From Bacillota bacterium (GTDB lineage Bacteria; Bacillota; Clostridia; Christensenellales; Aristaeellaceae), in contig JAEYAR010000206.1 in the NCBI GenBank assembly GCA_023404715.1, positions 1-33,616 of the forward strand: a stretch of DNA of 33,616 nt, read 5' to 3'. Position numbers and translations under genes: made by a program. Below, piece after piece: positions 1 to 8,290 of this stretch (the first letter of the stretch is position 1; each line of letters begins with the position of its first letter). The notes under the pieces were generated by a model. It made no database searches. It saw nothing but the letters and a program-made list of their open reading frames with translations, and was not told where the DNA came from.

Positions 1-472
1 CCTTTCGGTGGGGGTCTCTGTCCCCCTCCGAGGCCTCCCCCTGCGTGGGGGGATTCGGCCTCAAAATCCTGCGGGATTTTGCGGGCGGCCTCAGGTGCGG
101 GTACCCTTTTCGCTCCGCTTCGCTGCGCGAAAAGCGCGCCAACGCGCCGCGCATGTCGCCGCGTTGGATTGCATTTGGGGAGGGTGCGGCCTCCCCAGGC
201 CCCTCGGAGTTGGGAAGGCTCCGCCTCCCCTTGCTCTCTCTGGGCTCCGGGCGCGCAGCGCTACGCTTGCGCGGGACGGCATCGGGAAGGCTCCGCCTCC
301 CCTTGCCCCCTCTGGGCTCCGGGCGCGCAGCGCTACGCTTGCGCGGGTGCGGGGGGCGTGCAATGACCTGCGCTTCGCTCGGCTCACGGGATAGGCGTTT
401 GCGCAGGCGATGATTCGAATTTCCATGGGCATACTTCGCCTGTGAAGATTAATAAACAAGGAGGAAAGACTC
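1..472. other. GC-rich gene-free region upstream of the solute-binding protein gene
   Basis: No convincing gene is seen on either strand. Open frames here are low-complexity Arg/Ala/Pro/Gly translations typical of GC-rich non-coding DNA and lack ribosome binding sites. The region holds a small palindrome (AAAATCC at 63-69, GGATTTT at 74-80), an inverted repeat around 108-134 (TTTTCGC against GCGAAAA), and a 64-bp direct duplication listed separately. The last 15 bases carry the AAGGAGG ribosome binding site of the next gene. No good sigma-A promoter was found, so the downstream gene may be transcribed from genes before the window. Confidence 0.6.
212..347. repeat. Tandem duplication of a 64-bp GC-rich unit
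   Basis: Copy one lies at 212-275 and copy two at 284-347 (period 72 bp). They differ at two of 64 positions by my reading, both T to C in the CTCTCT/CCCCCT stretch. Each copy begins GGGAAGGCTCCGCCTCCCC and ends CGCTACGCTTGCGCGGG. The 8-bp spacer is ACGGCATC. The unit has internal self-complementarity (GGGAGGC-type arms) and resembles dispersed intergenic palindromic repeats, but only this pair is visible here. Confidence 0.85.
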
Positions 473-2086
473 ATGAAAAAGGTTCTGGCGATCGTTCTGA
501 CGTTGACCCTGCTGCTGGGCGCATCCGCGGTTTGGGCGGAGGACGCAGGGAATCCCCTGCTGCAGCCCCTGATCGACGCGGCCAAGCAGCTGCCCCGGAG
601 TGAAAATCTCTACTTTGAGAACGGCCTGCAGATCAGCGGCATGGGCATTCACTTCAACAACTATCCCAAGGAATTTGACGGCTGCTATTATTGGCCGGCC
701 ATCGAGGCTCTGACCGGCGCGCGCATCGAGATCGACTGGCGCGTCGAGGATAACTATGCGACCCAGGTCGCCACGACGCTGGCCTCGCGCAAGCTGCCCG
801 ACATCATGGTGGCGGGCGCCTACGGCGTGATGAACCTGGTCGGCGAGGGCGCGATCGTTCCGCTGGACGATTATATCGAGCTGATGCCCGACATCGTGGC
901 GGCGGTCGGCGAGGACCGCATGGCGAACTGGCGCCAGGCGGACGGCCATATCTACACCATACCCACCATCGTCAACGTGCCCGGCTCCCAGACCGTGATG
1001 GTCCGTCAGGACTGGCTGGACGCGCTGAACATGCAGGCGCCCACCAATTGGGACGAATGGGTGGCCCTGTGGCGCGCCATTAAGGAAAACGACCTGAACG
1101 GCAACGGCGACACGACCGACGAGATTCCCCTCGCGCTGGAGCAAGGGGCGAACGGCGAGCGCTGCATGGCCAGCCTGCTGAACGCCTTCGGCATCCGCGC
1201 GTCGTCCGATTGCCAATTCTGCGTGCTGGACGACGGAACCTACACGCTGGTGTACGAGCATCCCCGCTATAAGGAGTTTTTGCAGGCGGTGCGGGACCTG
1301 TACGCGGAGGGCCTGATCGATCCCGAATTCGTCACGCGCGCCCAGGCCGAGCTGTTCACCGCGATGGATTCCGGTTTGGTCGGCACCTGCATGACGTGGG
1401 CCGAGCGCGCCCGCATCAGCACCACCACGCTGCGCGAGAGCGGCGACGCGGACGCGCTGTGGACCTGCACCATTCCGATCACCGGCCCGTACGGCGATTG
1501 CATGACGCAGGAGCGCAACGCCGTATCCTCCGTTTGGTGCATTACCTCCGCGGCCGCCGAGGCCGGCAAGGTGGAGGACATCGTCCGCCTGTTCAACTGG
1601 AACTTTACCGAGGAAGGCAAAGACCTGTATAACTACGGTATCGAGGGCGTGAGCTACGACAGGGTGGACGGCGAGGCGGTGCTCAAGCCCGAAATGGTCG
1701 CCAACGGCTTTGTAGATTACCGCGCGGCGGGCTGTGAGTACGAGCCCTTCGGCGGCGAGTGGCAGACGAGCGCCTTCATGCAGTGCCTGTTCGCGGGCCA
1801 GTCCGTCGACGATTTGGACGACGCTTCCGCTTCCTTCTATAATGGTTTGGCCATCGTAAACGACGGGTATTTCTACGCCATGCCCCAGACATTGGAGACG
1901 GAGGCGTATACGGAGTATCGTGCCGAGCTGATCACCACGGGCGTATGCACCCTGCGCGATCAGTGCATCGCCGGCCAGCTGACGGTGGATGCGTTCTTCG
2001 CCAAGTACGAGGAGCTCAAGAAGCAGGGCTTGCAGGACGTCATCGACGAGGGCACTGCGGCCTACGCGCTGCTGAGCGGCAAATAA
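473..2086 (+). CDS. Extracellular solute-binding protein, family 1 (LplA-like, sugar/oligosaccharide type)
   Basis: Binding component of an ABC importer, probably for a carbohydrate; 537 aa. Residues 1-22 form a signal peptide with a KK n-region and a leucine-rich core ending AVWA|ED, a signal peptidase I type site; there is no lipobox cysteine. A Ca-loop-like stretch at 207-217 (DLNGNGDTTDE), following a TNWDEW motif, is typical of LplA-type binding proteins. The start is set by AAGGAGG about 9 nt upstream. No permease or ATPase gene adjoins it: the next gene is murQ on the other strand. Its permeases may lie before the window, beyond the repeat region. Substrate cannot be told from sequence. 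Confidence 0.88.
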   Translation: MKKVLAIVLTLTLLLGASAVWAEDAGNPLLQPLIDAAKQLPRSENLYFENGLQISGMGIHFNNYPKEFDGCYYWPAIEALTGARIEIDWRVEDNYATQVATTLASRKLPDIMVAGAYGVMNLVGEGAIVPLDDYIELMPDIVAAVGEDRMANWRQADGHIYTIPTIVNVPGSQTVMVRQDWLDALNMQAPTNWDEWVALWRAIKENDLNGNGDTTDEIPLALEQGANGERCMASLLNAFGIRASSDCQFCVLDDGTYTLVYEHPRYKEFLQAVRDLYAEGLIDPEFVTRAQAELFTAMDSGLVGTCMTWAERARISTTTLRESGDADALWTCTIPITGPYGDCMTQERNAVSSVWCITSAAAEAGKVEDIVRLFNWNFTEEGKDLYNYGIEGVSYDRVDGEAVLKPEMVANGFVDYRAAGCEYEPFGGEWQTSAFMQCLFAGQSVDDLDDASASFYNGLAIVNDGYFYAMPQTLETEAYTEYRAELITTGVCTLRDQCIAGQLTVDAFFAKYEELKKQGLQDVIDEGTAAYALLSGK

Positions 2087-2103
2087 TTTACATGGGTAAC
2101 GTC

Positions 2104-2141
2104 GCGGGAGGGCTGCCGACCGGCAGCCCTCCCGCATTCTT
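2104..2141. terminator. Perfect 15-bp hairpin between convergent genes
   Basis: Arms 2104-2118 and 2121-2135 are exactly complementary (GCGGGAGGGCTGCCG), followed by ATTCTTT on the plus strand. It serves the solute-binding protein gene. The minus-strand flank is not T-rich, so termination of murQ here is less certain. Confidence 0.8.
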
Positions 2142-3058
2142 TATGTAGATGAAGCGTTTTGGGCCAACGCGACGGCCGCGGAGATGCGGCCATCGGCCCT
2201 GTCAAGCAGCGCCTGTGCACCCGCTTTGTTCAGCTTGAGCAAAAGCATGACGATGGCCAACTTGCAAGAGTAGCCGCTTTGTTCCAACGCGACGCGCGCC
2301 TCCTGCGGCGTCACGTCCGTGCAGCAGCAGACAATCGATTCCGCGCGCTGATAGAGCTTCTCATTGCTGGCCTTCACGTCGACCATCAAATTTCCATACA
2401 CCTTGCCAAGCTTGATCATTACGGCGGTCGACAGCATGTTGAGAATCAGCTTTTGGCAGGTGCCGCTCTTGAGTCGGGAGGAGCCCGTGATGACCTCCGG
2501 GCCGGGAAGCGGCGCCATCGTAATTTGCGCATGGCGGGAGAGCTCGCTGTCGCGGCAGCACGTGAGCGCCATGACGGCGGCGCCTACCTCTCGCGCATAG
2601 TCCATGGCGCCCAGCACGTAGGGGGTGCGTCCGCTGGCCGCGATGCCGACCACCGCGTCGCGGCGGGTCAGATGAAGCGCGATCAGATCCTTTTTGCCCT
2701 GCTCGCGGTCGTCCTCCGCGCCCTCCACCGCGTGGATAAAAGCGCGTTCACCGCCCGCGATGACGCCCACCACCAACCCCGGATCGACGCCAAAGGTGGG
2801 CGGGCACTCGGCCGCGTCCAGCACGCCCAGCCGCCCGGACGTGCCCGCGCCGCAGTAGATCAGCCGCCCGCCCTGGCGCAGCCGTTCGTAGGCCGCGTCG
2901 ACGGCCCTCGCCACCTCGGGCAAGACCTGCTTTACCGCTTCCGCGACGCGGTGATCCTCCTGGTTGATCAGGGATACCATATCGAATGTGGACAGGCTAT
3001 CGATTTGCATCGTCTGTTCATTTCGCTGCTCTGTATCGATTTTCTCGAGCTCGATCAT
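2141..3058 (-). CDS. murQ: N-acetylmuramic acid 6-phosphate etherase
   Basis: Cytoplasmic enzyme that cleaves the D-lactyl ether of N-acetylmuramate 6-phosphate to give N-acetylglucosamine 6-phosphate and lactate, in peptidoglycan recycling. 305 aa, the usual family length. The SIS-domain signature GAGTSGRLGVLDAAECPP is present near residue 60, followed by GVIAGGERAF. The frame stays open for 45 more codons upstream, but I place the start at 3058. The ATG there follows GAGGTGG at good spacing, the protein then begins as MurQ does (MIELEKIDTE), and a near-perfect promoter lies inside the would-be extension. No PTS gene, MurR regulator or amidase adjoins it, so its substrate must come from unlinked uptake systems. 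Confidence 0.95.
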   Translation of the reverse strand: MIELEKIDTEQRNEQTMQIDSLSTFDMVSLINQEDHRVAEAVKQVLPEVARAVDAAYERLRQGGRLIYCGAGTSGRLGVLDAAECPPTFGVDPGLVVGVIAGGERAFIHAVEGAEDDREQGKKDLIALHLTRRDAVVGIAASGRTPYVLGAMDYAREVGAAVMALTCCRDSELSRHAQITMAPLPGPEVITGSSRLKSGTCQKLILNMLSTAVMIKLGKVYGNLMVDVKASNEKLYQRAESIVCCCTDVTPQEARVALEQSGYSCKLAIVMLLLKLNKAGAQALLDRADGRISAAVALAQNASST

Positions 3059-3136
3059 CTGAAAGCCACCTCGCTTGTATTGCCTGAGAAGACCTGTCCG
3101 TTTCGAATGCCTTGCAGGCCGTGCTATCTCATTTTC

Positions 3137-3165
3137 ATTATAATAAAATGCAAACTCGCTGTCAA
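3137..3165 (-). promoter_or_regulatory. Sigma-A promoter of murQ
   Basis: Read on the minus strand: TTGACA (3160-3165), 17-bp spacer, TATAAT (3137-3142), both hexamers full consensus. It lies about 80 bp from the chosen murQ ATG and points only to murQ. The 325-nt divergent gap 3059-3383 holds this promoter and that of the BMP operon; nothing else was recognised. Confidence 0.9.
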
Positions 3166-3311
3166 GCATTAGTTCATAATATAATATGAGCATACGGAAT
3201 TAGTTTTTGCCCTGATTGATGAAACTGCAAAAGAACGCATGAAACACGAACATTCTTAAGGGGATATCCTGGAATCATTCGATAAAAAAGCCTGTTTTTT
3301 GCGTAAAGGGC

Positions 3312-3340
3312 TTTACAAAAGGCGAATTTTGCGGTACGAT
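3312..3340 (+). promoter_or_regulatory. Sigma-A promoter of the BMP/nucleoside importer operon
   Basis: TTTACA (3312-3317), 17-bp spacer, TACGAT (3335-3340). It lies about 44 bp before the ATG at 3384, with AGGAGG at 3371-3376. No operator palindrome is evident. Confidence 0.75.
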
Positions 3341-3383
3341 AGCAATGCTTCGTTTCTTATGAAGAACATTAGGAGGAATCATC

Positions 3384-4544
3384 ATGAAGAAGCTTCTCTC
3401 TCTCGTGCTGGCAGCGGCGCTCTGCCTGGTCTCCTTTGCCGCCATGGCCGACGGCGTACCCGCCTCCGATCTGAAGGTCGGTTTCATCTTCATCGGCGAC
3501 GAGAACGAGGGTTACACGGCGAACCACTATGCGGGCGCGCAGGAAATGGTGCAGGCGCTGGGCCTTTCTGAGGATCAGGTGATCGTCAAGTGGAACGTGC
3601 CCGAGGACGAGACCTGCGAGGATGCGGCGATCGACTTGGCCGACGCCGGATGCCAGATCATCTTCGGCAACAGCTTTGGCTTTGAATCCTATATGATGAA
3701 CGCGGCCAAGGAATACCCGCAGGTGCAGTTCTGCCACGCTACGGGCTATCAGGCGGCGGGAAGCGGCCTTGCCAATTTCCATAACTTCTTCACCTCCGTT
3801 TACGAATCGCGCTACGTTTCCGGCGTTGTGGCGGGCCTGAAGCTCAACGAGATGATCGAGGGCGGCAAGATCGCCGCCGAGCAGGCGAAGATCGGCTATG
3901 TCGGCGCTTACCCGTTCGCCGAGGTCATCTCCGGCTTCACCTCGTTCTACCTGGGCGCGCGCAGCGTATGCCCGAGCGCCACGATGGACGTCAAGTTCAC
4001 CAACTCCTGGGCGTCCTTTGACCTGGAGAAGGAAGCGGCCGAGGCCCTGATCGCGGGCGGCTGCGTGCTGATCTCTCAGCATGCGGATACCACGGGCGCG
4101 CCTACGGCCTGTGAAGCGGCCGGCGTGCCGGTCGTCGGATACAACATCTCCATGATCGCTACCGCGCCGACCCAGGCGCTGACCTCCGCGGCGGTCAACT
4201 GGGGCCCCTACTACACCTATGCGGTGAAGAGCATCGTGGACGGCACCGAGATCGCCGTCGATTGGTGCCACGGCTACGCCGACGGCGCGAACCGCATCAC
4301 CGAGCTGAACGCGGCCGCCATCGCGGCGGGCACCGAGGAGAAGGTCGCCGAGATCGAGGCCGCGCTCAAGGACGGCTCTCTGAAGGTGTTCGACTGTTCG
4401 ACGTTCACCGTCGGCGGCAAGACGCTGACCGAGGAAGACAGCGACTACATCAAGGACGGCTACTTCCACGAGTCGGAGAAGGCGTCCGCCCCGTCCTTTG
4501 AGTTCATCATCGACGGCATCACGAACCTGGATGCGGCGCAGTAA
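3384..4544 (+). CDS. BMP family ABC transporter substrate-binding protein (NupN/PnrA-like)
   Basis: Secreted binding protein of a nucleoside-type ABC importer; 386 aa. The signal peptide (MKKLLSLVLAAALC...) ends at AMA|DG. Cys14 sits in the hydrophobic core and is not preceded by a lipobox. The mature part starts KVGFIFIGDENEGY and has the BMP pattern: a periplasmic-binding alpha/beta fold, EVISGFTSFYLGAR (the 'G...F..G.......' region), and VLISQHADTTGAP, where the family has a conserved 'D' and 'QHTDS'-like stretch. It is the first gene of an operon with an ATPase and two permeases in the B. subtilis nupNOPQ order. Purine or other nucleosides are the likely ligands by family; specificity is not readable. 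Confidence 0.93.
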   Translation: MKKLLSLVLAAALCLVSFAAMADGVPASDLKVGFIFIGDENEGYTANHYAGAQEMVQALGLSEDQVIVKWNVPEDETCEDAAIDLADAGCQIIFGNSFGFESYMMNAAKEYPQVQFCHATGYQAAGSGLANFHNFFTSVYESRYVSGVVAGLKLNEMIEGGKIAAEQAKIGYVGAYPFAEVISGFTSFYLGARSVCPSATMDVKFTNSWASFDLEKEAAEALIAGGCVLISQHADTTGAPTACEAAGVPVVGYNISMIATAPTQALTSAAVNWGPYYTYAVKSIVDGTEIAVDWCHGYADGANRITELNAAAIAAGTEEKVAEIEAALKDGSLKVFDCSTFTVGGKTLTEEDSDYIKDGYFHESEKASAPSFEFIIDGITNLDAAQ

Positions 4545-4558
4545 TCGCGCAATGCTTC

Positions 4559-4600
4559 GGCGGACGGCTACCCATCGGGGCCGCCCGCCCCTTTGCGTTT
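4559..4600 (+). terminator. Candidate attenuator between the BMP binding protein and its ATPase
   Basis: GGCGGACGGC (4559-4568) can pair with GCCGCCCGCC (4580-4589) at 9 of 10 positions, followed by CCCTTTGCGTTT. The T-tract is weak, so it may be partial, lowering expression of the membrane genes relative to the abundant binding protein, or may protect the upstream mRNA 3' end. Confidence 0.4.
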
Positions 4601-4634
4601 ATACAATACAAAAAGCCTGAACGGAGGATGGCCC

Positions 4635-6182
4635 GTGGAGAATGCGATTGCCGTCGAGATGCGCGGGGTCACAAAGCGCTTTGGCAACGTCGTCGCCAAC
4701 GAGAACGTCAGCCTGGACGTGCGAAAAGGAGAGATCCTTTCCGTGCTCGGTGAGAACGGAAGCGGGAAGACGACGCTCATGAACATGCTGTCCGGCATCT
4801 ACTTCCCGGACGAAGGGCAGATTTACGTGGAAGGGAAGCCGGTCACCATCAGGGCGCCGCGAGACGCGTTTGAGCTGGGCATCGGCATGATCCACCAGCA
4901 CTTCAAGCTGGTGGACGTTTTCACCGCGGCGGAGAACATCGTGCTCGGCCTGCCGGGCCCGGCGCAGCTGAACATGAACGAGGTGCGCCGCAAAATATTG
5001 GATCTGGCGATCAAGTATGGCTTCGAGATCGACGTAAACCAGAAGGTATACGAGATGTCGGTATCGCAAAAGCAGACCGTCGAAATCCTCAAGGTGTTGT
5101 ACCGCGGCGCGAAGATCCTCATCCTGGACGAACCGACCGCCGTTTTAACCCCGCAGGAGACGGAGCGCCTGTTTACGATCCTCCGCAACATGCGTGAGGA
5201 CAATAAGGCGATCATCATCATCACGCACAAGCTCGCCGAGGTGCTCTCCCTCTCCGACCGGGTCAGCGTGCTGCGCAAGGGGCGCTCGGCCGGCACGGTG
5301 CCGACGGCGGAGGCGACCGTGCAGTCGCTGACGGAGCGGATGGTCGGCAAGCGGGTGACCCTGAACATCGAGCGCCCGGAGCCGGTGAATCCCCAGCGCC
5401 GCCTCGTCGTGCAAAACCTCACCTGCCTAAACCCGGAGGGCATCACGACGCTCGACCACGCCAGCTTTGTCGCGCAAAGCGGCGAGATCCTGGGCATCGC
5501 GGGCGTGGCGGGCAGCGGGCAAAAGGAGCTGCTCGAGGCCATCGCGGGGCTGCAGCCGACGACGGAAGGGACGGTCTCGTTCTTCCCGGCGGAGGGCGGC
5601 GTGATCGATACGACGCGCATGAGCGCCGAGTCCATCGACAAGCTGGGCATTCATCTGGCTTTCGTGCCGGAGGACCGCCTGGGCATGGGCCTGGTCGGCT
5701 CCATGGACATCACCGAAAACATGATGCTGCGCACCTACCGCGAGGGGCATCCCTTCTTTGCGGATAAGCGCAGCCCGCGAAAGCTCGCGGAGAAGATCGT
5801 GCGCCAGCTGGAGGTCGCTACGGCCGGCATCTCCTCGCCGGTTAGGCGCATGTCGGGCGGCAACGTGCAAAAGGTGCTCGTCGGGCGCGAAATCGCCTCC
5901 GCGCCGAGCGTGCTCATGGTCGCCTACCCCGTGCGCGGGCTGGACATCCATTCGTCGTATACGATTTACGGCCTGCTCAACGAGCAGAAGCGCAAGGGCT
6001 CCGCGGTGATCTGCGTAGGCGAGGACCTGGACGTGTTGCTCGCGCTGTGCGATCGGATCATGGTGCTGTGCGGCGGCAAGGTCACGGGCATCGTGGAGGG
6101 GCGCGCCGCGACCAAGGAACAGGTCGGCGAGCTGATGACCCGCTCGGAGCGCGCGAAGGACGAGGAGGTGATGGCGGGATGA
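4635..6182 (+). CDS. Nucleoside/simple-sugar type ABC transporter ATP-binding protein (NupO-like, two ATPase domains)
   Basis: Energy-coupling ATPase of the importer; 515 aa with two fused ABC domains. Domain 1 has Walker A GENGSGKTT (about residues 39-47), the degenerate signature MSVSQKQ (about 141-147) and Walker B LILDEPTAVLTPQE. Domain 2 has the non-canonical Walker A-like GVAGSGQKEL and a good signature MSGGNVQKVLVGREIAS, but AYPVRGLD replaces the acidic Walker B glutamate. This asymmetry is usual for the CUT2/BMP ATPases. I take the GTG at 4635, because GGAGG sits 7 nt before it and the protein then begins VENAIAVEMRGVTKRFG. The open frame extends upstream only to a TTG without a ribosome binding site. 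The stop overlaps the next start (ATGA). Confidence 0.93.
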   Translation: MENAIAVEMRGVTKRFGNVVANENVSLDVRKGEILSVLGENGSGKTTLMNMLSGIYFPDEGQIYVEGKPVTIRAPRDAFELGIGMIHQHFKLVDVFTAAENIVLGLPGPAQLNMNEVRRKILDLAIKYGFEIDVNQKVYEMSVSQKQTVEILKVLYRGAKILILDEPTAVLTPQETERLFTILRNMREDNKAIIIITHKLAEVLSLSDRVSVLRKGRSAGTVPTAEATVQSLTERMVGKRVTLNIERPEPVNPQRRLVVQNLTCLNPEGITTLDHASFVAQSGEILGIAGVAGSGQKELLEAIAGLQPTTEGTVSFFPAEGGVIDTTRMSAESIDKLGIHLAFVPEDRLGMGLVGSMDITENMMLRTYREGHPFFADKRSPRKLAEKIVRQLEVATAGISSPVRRMSGGNVQKVLVGREIASAPSVLMVAYPVRGLDIHSSYTIYGLLNEQKRKGSAVICVGEDLDVLLALCDRIMVLCGGKVTGIVEGRAATKEQVGELMTRSERAKDEEVMAG

Positions 6183-7294
6183 GCATGCAAGCGACGACGG
6201 TACGGGAGCCTCTGCTGCATATCGCAAAGCGCGACGGCGTCCCGTTTTACAAGGCGGTTCTCATCCGCTTTTTTGCGCTCTTGCTCTCGCTTTGCGTCTG
6301 CGCCGTCGTCATCTTTGCGCTGACCGGCATGAACCCGATCGAGGTCTATAAGGCGATCGTCAGCGGCGCGGTGGGCACGAACCGCCGCCTGTGGACGACG
6401 ATTCGCGACAGCGCGACGCTGCTGTTGATCGCGCTGGCGATCACCCCCGCCTTCAAGATGCGTTTTTGGAACATCGGCGCGGAAGGGCAGGTGCTCGTAG
6501 GCGGCCTGGCGACCGCGGCGGTCATGATCTACGGCGGCGGGGCATTGCCGGCCTGGGCGCTCTTCGCGGCCATGGCGGCGGCCAGCCTCGCGGCGGGCAT
6601 GGTGTGGGGCCTCCTTCCCGCCGTGTTCAAGGCGAAGTATAACACGAACGAGACGCTCTTCACCCTGATGCTCAATTACGTGGCGATGCAGCTGGTGACG
6701 TTTTGCATCGTCTTTTGGGAGAATCCCAAGGGATCCAACACCGTGGGGATCATCCATCAGGGCGCGGAATACGGGTGGTTTGCGCCGCTGTTCGGGCAAA
6801 GATACGGCGTCAACGTGCTGATCGTGCTGACGATTACGCTGCTGATGTTCGTCTACCTGCGCTATAGCAAGCAGGGGTATGAGATCGCGGTCGTCGGCGA
6901 GAGCGAGAACACCGCGCGCTACGCGGGCATCAACGTTGGCCGCGTCATTCTGCGCACGATGGCGATCTCCGGCGCGCTCAGCGGCCTGGCGGGTTTCATC
7001 ATCGTCTCCGGATGCAGCCACACCATCTCGACCAGCACGGCGGGCGGCCGCGGCTTCACCGCGATCATCGTCAGCTGGCTGGCGAAGTTCAACCCCTTCG
7101 CGATGATCCTTATCTCGTTCTTCCTCGTGTTTATGGAAAAGGGCGCGATTCAGATCGCGTCGCAGTTTACGCTCAACGAAAATGCCTCGGACGTTATCAC
7201 GGGCATCATCCTGTTCTTCATCCTGGGATGCGAGTTCTTCATCAACTACAGCGTGTGCCTGCGCCGCCGCGGCAGAAAGGAGATCAAGGGATGA
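6179..7294 (+). CDS. ABC transporter permease (NupP/BPD_transp_2 family)
   Basis: First membrane subunit of the nucleoside-type importer; 371 aa. After a roughly 25-residue cytoplasmic N-terminus there are about 8-10 hydrophobic segments, beginning LIRFFALLLSLCVCAVVIFAL. The family landmark FWNIGAEGQVLVGGL near residue 100 and the coupling-helix region VVGESENTARYAGIN are both present. The ATG at 6179 overlaps the preceding TGA by three bases and follows GAGGAGG; the frame's upstream extension lies wholly inside the ATPase gene and is rejected. The end overlaps the next permease start in the same ATGA way, so subunits are made in step. Confidence 0.93.
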   Translation: MSMQATTVREPLLHIAKRDGVPFYKAVLIRFFALLLSLCVCAVVIFALTGMNPIEVYKAIVSGAVGTNRRLWTTIRDSATLLLIALAITPAFKMRFWNIGAEGQVLVGGLATAAVMIYGGGALPAWALFAAMAAASLAAGMVWGLLPAVFKAKYNTNETLFTLMLNYVAMQLVTFCIVFWENPKGSNTVGIIHQGAEYGWFAPLFGQRYGVNVLIVLTITLLMFVYLRYSKQGYEIAVVGESENTARYAGINVGRVILRTMAISGALSGLAGFIIVSGCSHTISTSTAGGRGFTAIIVSWLAKFNPFAMILISFFLVFMEKGAIQIASQFTLNENASDVITGIILFFILGCEFFINYSVCLRRRGRKEIKG

Positions 7295-8271
7295 GTACGA
7301 TCTTGATCTTTATTCAAAAGGCCATCGCGCAGGGCATCGGCATCCTGTTCGGCGCTTCGGGCGAAATCCTGACGGAAAAGAGCGGCAACCTGAACCTGGG
7401 CGTGCCCGGCATGATGTACATGGGCGGCATCGCGGGCCTCATCGGCGCGTTCCTCTACGAGAACGCCGTCGCCGCCCCCAGCGCGATCGTGGGCTTTTTG
7501 ATTTCATTCGTCTGCGCCTTTGCGTGCGCCGCGCTCGGCGGGCTGATCTACAGCGTGCTGACGATCTCGCTGCGCGCCAACCAAAACGTCACGGGCCTGG
7601 CGCTGACGACGTTCGGCGTGGGCTTTGGCAATTTCTTCGGCGGCTCGCTTTCGCGTCTGGCGGGCGGCGTGGGGCAGATCTCCGTGGCGGTCACAGCGGG
7701 CGCCTACCGCGCGAAGATCCCGTTGCTCAGCGGCATTCCGATCGTCGGCGACATCCTGTTTTCCTACGGCGTTCTGACCTATCTGAGCCTGGCCATCGCC
7801 ATCGCCCTCAGCTGGTTTTTAAACCGAACCCGCCAGGGCCTGAGCCTGCGCGCGGTCGGCGAAAACCCCGGCACCGCGGACGCGGCGGGCGTCAGCGTCA
7901 CAAAGTACAAATACCTCGCCACCTGCATCGGCGGCGGCATCGCGGGCTTGGGCGGGCTGTACTTCGTCATGGAGTACTCCGGCGGCACGTGGACGAACAA
8001 CGGCTTTGGCGACCGCGGGTGGCTTGCGGTCGCGCTGGTGATCTTCGCCCAGTGGAAGCCCCTCAAGGCGATCTGGGGATCGATCCTCTTCGGCGGGCTG
8101 TACATCCTCTACCTTTACATCGCGGGGCTGGGTCGCAGCATGCAGGAGATCTTCAAGATGCTGCCCTACGTGGTCACGATCGTCGTGCTGGTCATCGCCT
8201 CGCTCAGAAAGAAGCGGGAGAATCAACCCCCGCAGAGCCTGGGCATGGCGTACTTCAGGGAAGAAAGATAG
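7291..8271 (+). CDS. ABC transporter permease (NupQ/BPD_transp_2 family)
   Basis: Second membrane subunit, pairing with the product of 6179-7294; 326 aa. It starts MSTILIFIQKAIAQGIGILFGASGEILTEKSGNLNLGVPG; the 'GE...KSGNLNLG.PGMM..GG' pattern is the hallmark of the YufQ/NupQ type, and RAVGENPGTADAAGVSV is the coupling helix. About nine membrane segments. It begins in the ATGA overlap with the upstream permease. The end is followed after 19 nt by the PyrE-like gene, whose ribosome binding site AAGGAGG overlaps the gap, so transcription probably continues. Confidence 0.93.
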   Translation: MSTILIFIQKAIAQGIGILFGASGEILTEKSGNLNLGVPGMMYMGGIAGLIGAFLYENAVAAPSAIVGFLISFVCAFACAALGGLIYSVLTISLRANQNVTGLALTTFGVGFGNFFGGSLSRLAGGVGQISVAVTAGAYRAKIPLLSGIPIVGDILFSYGVLTYLSLAIAIALSWFLNRTRQGLSLRAVGENPGTADAAGVSVTKYKYLATCIGGGIAGLGGLYFVMEYSGGTWTNNGFGDRGWLAVALVIFAQWKPLKAIWGSILFGGLYILYLYIAGLGRSMQEIFKMLPYVVTIVVLVIASLRKKRENQPPQSLGMAYFREER

Positions 8272-8290
8272 TTACAAGGAGGAGATTTGC

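Noticed and set aside
8..585. Several 95-164 aa frames in the first 600 bases
   Set aside because: Arg/Ala/Pro-rich translations of repeats in three frames and both strands, without start signals.
449..2137. 562-aa open frame antisense to the solute-binding protein gene
   Set aside because: Shadow of a GC-rich gene: composition dominated by Arg, Ala, Gly, His and Val, no ribosome binding site, no recognisable domain, while the sense strand has signal peptide and family motifs. The same applies to long antisense frames at 16277-17803, 20338-21315 and 8561-9853.
3059..3193. 45-residue N-terminal extension of MurQ
   Set aside because: It spans a consensus promoter reading in the same direction and lacks family similarity; the internal ATG has a good ribosome binding site.
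7012..7290. Extended frame before the second nucleoside permease
   Set aside because: It lies within the first permease gene in another frame; the ATGA overlap at 7291 is the natural start.
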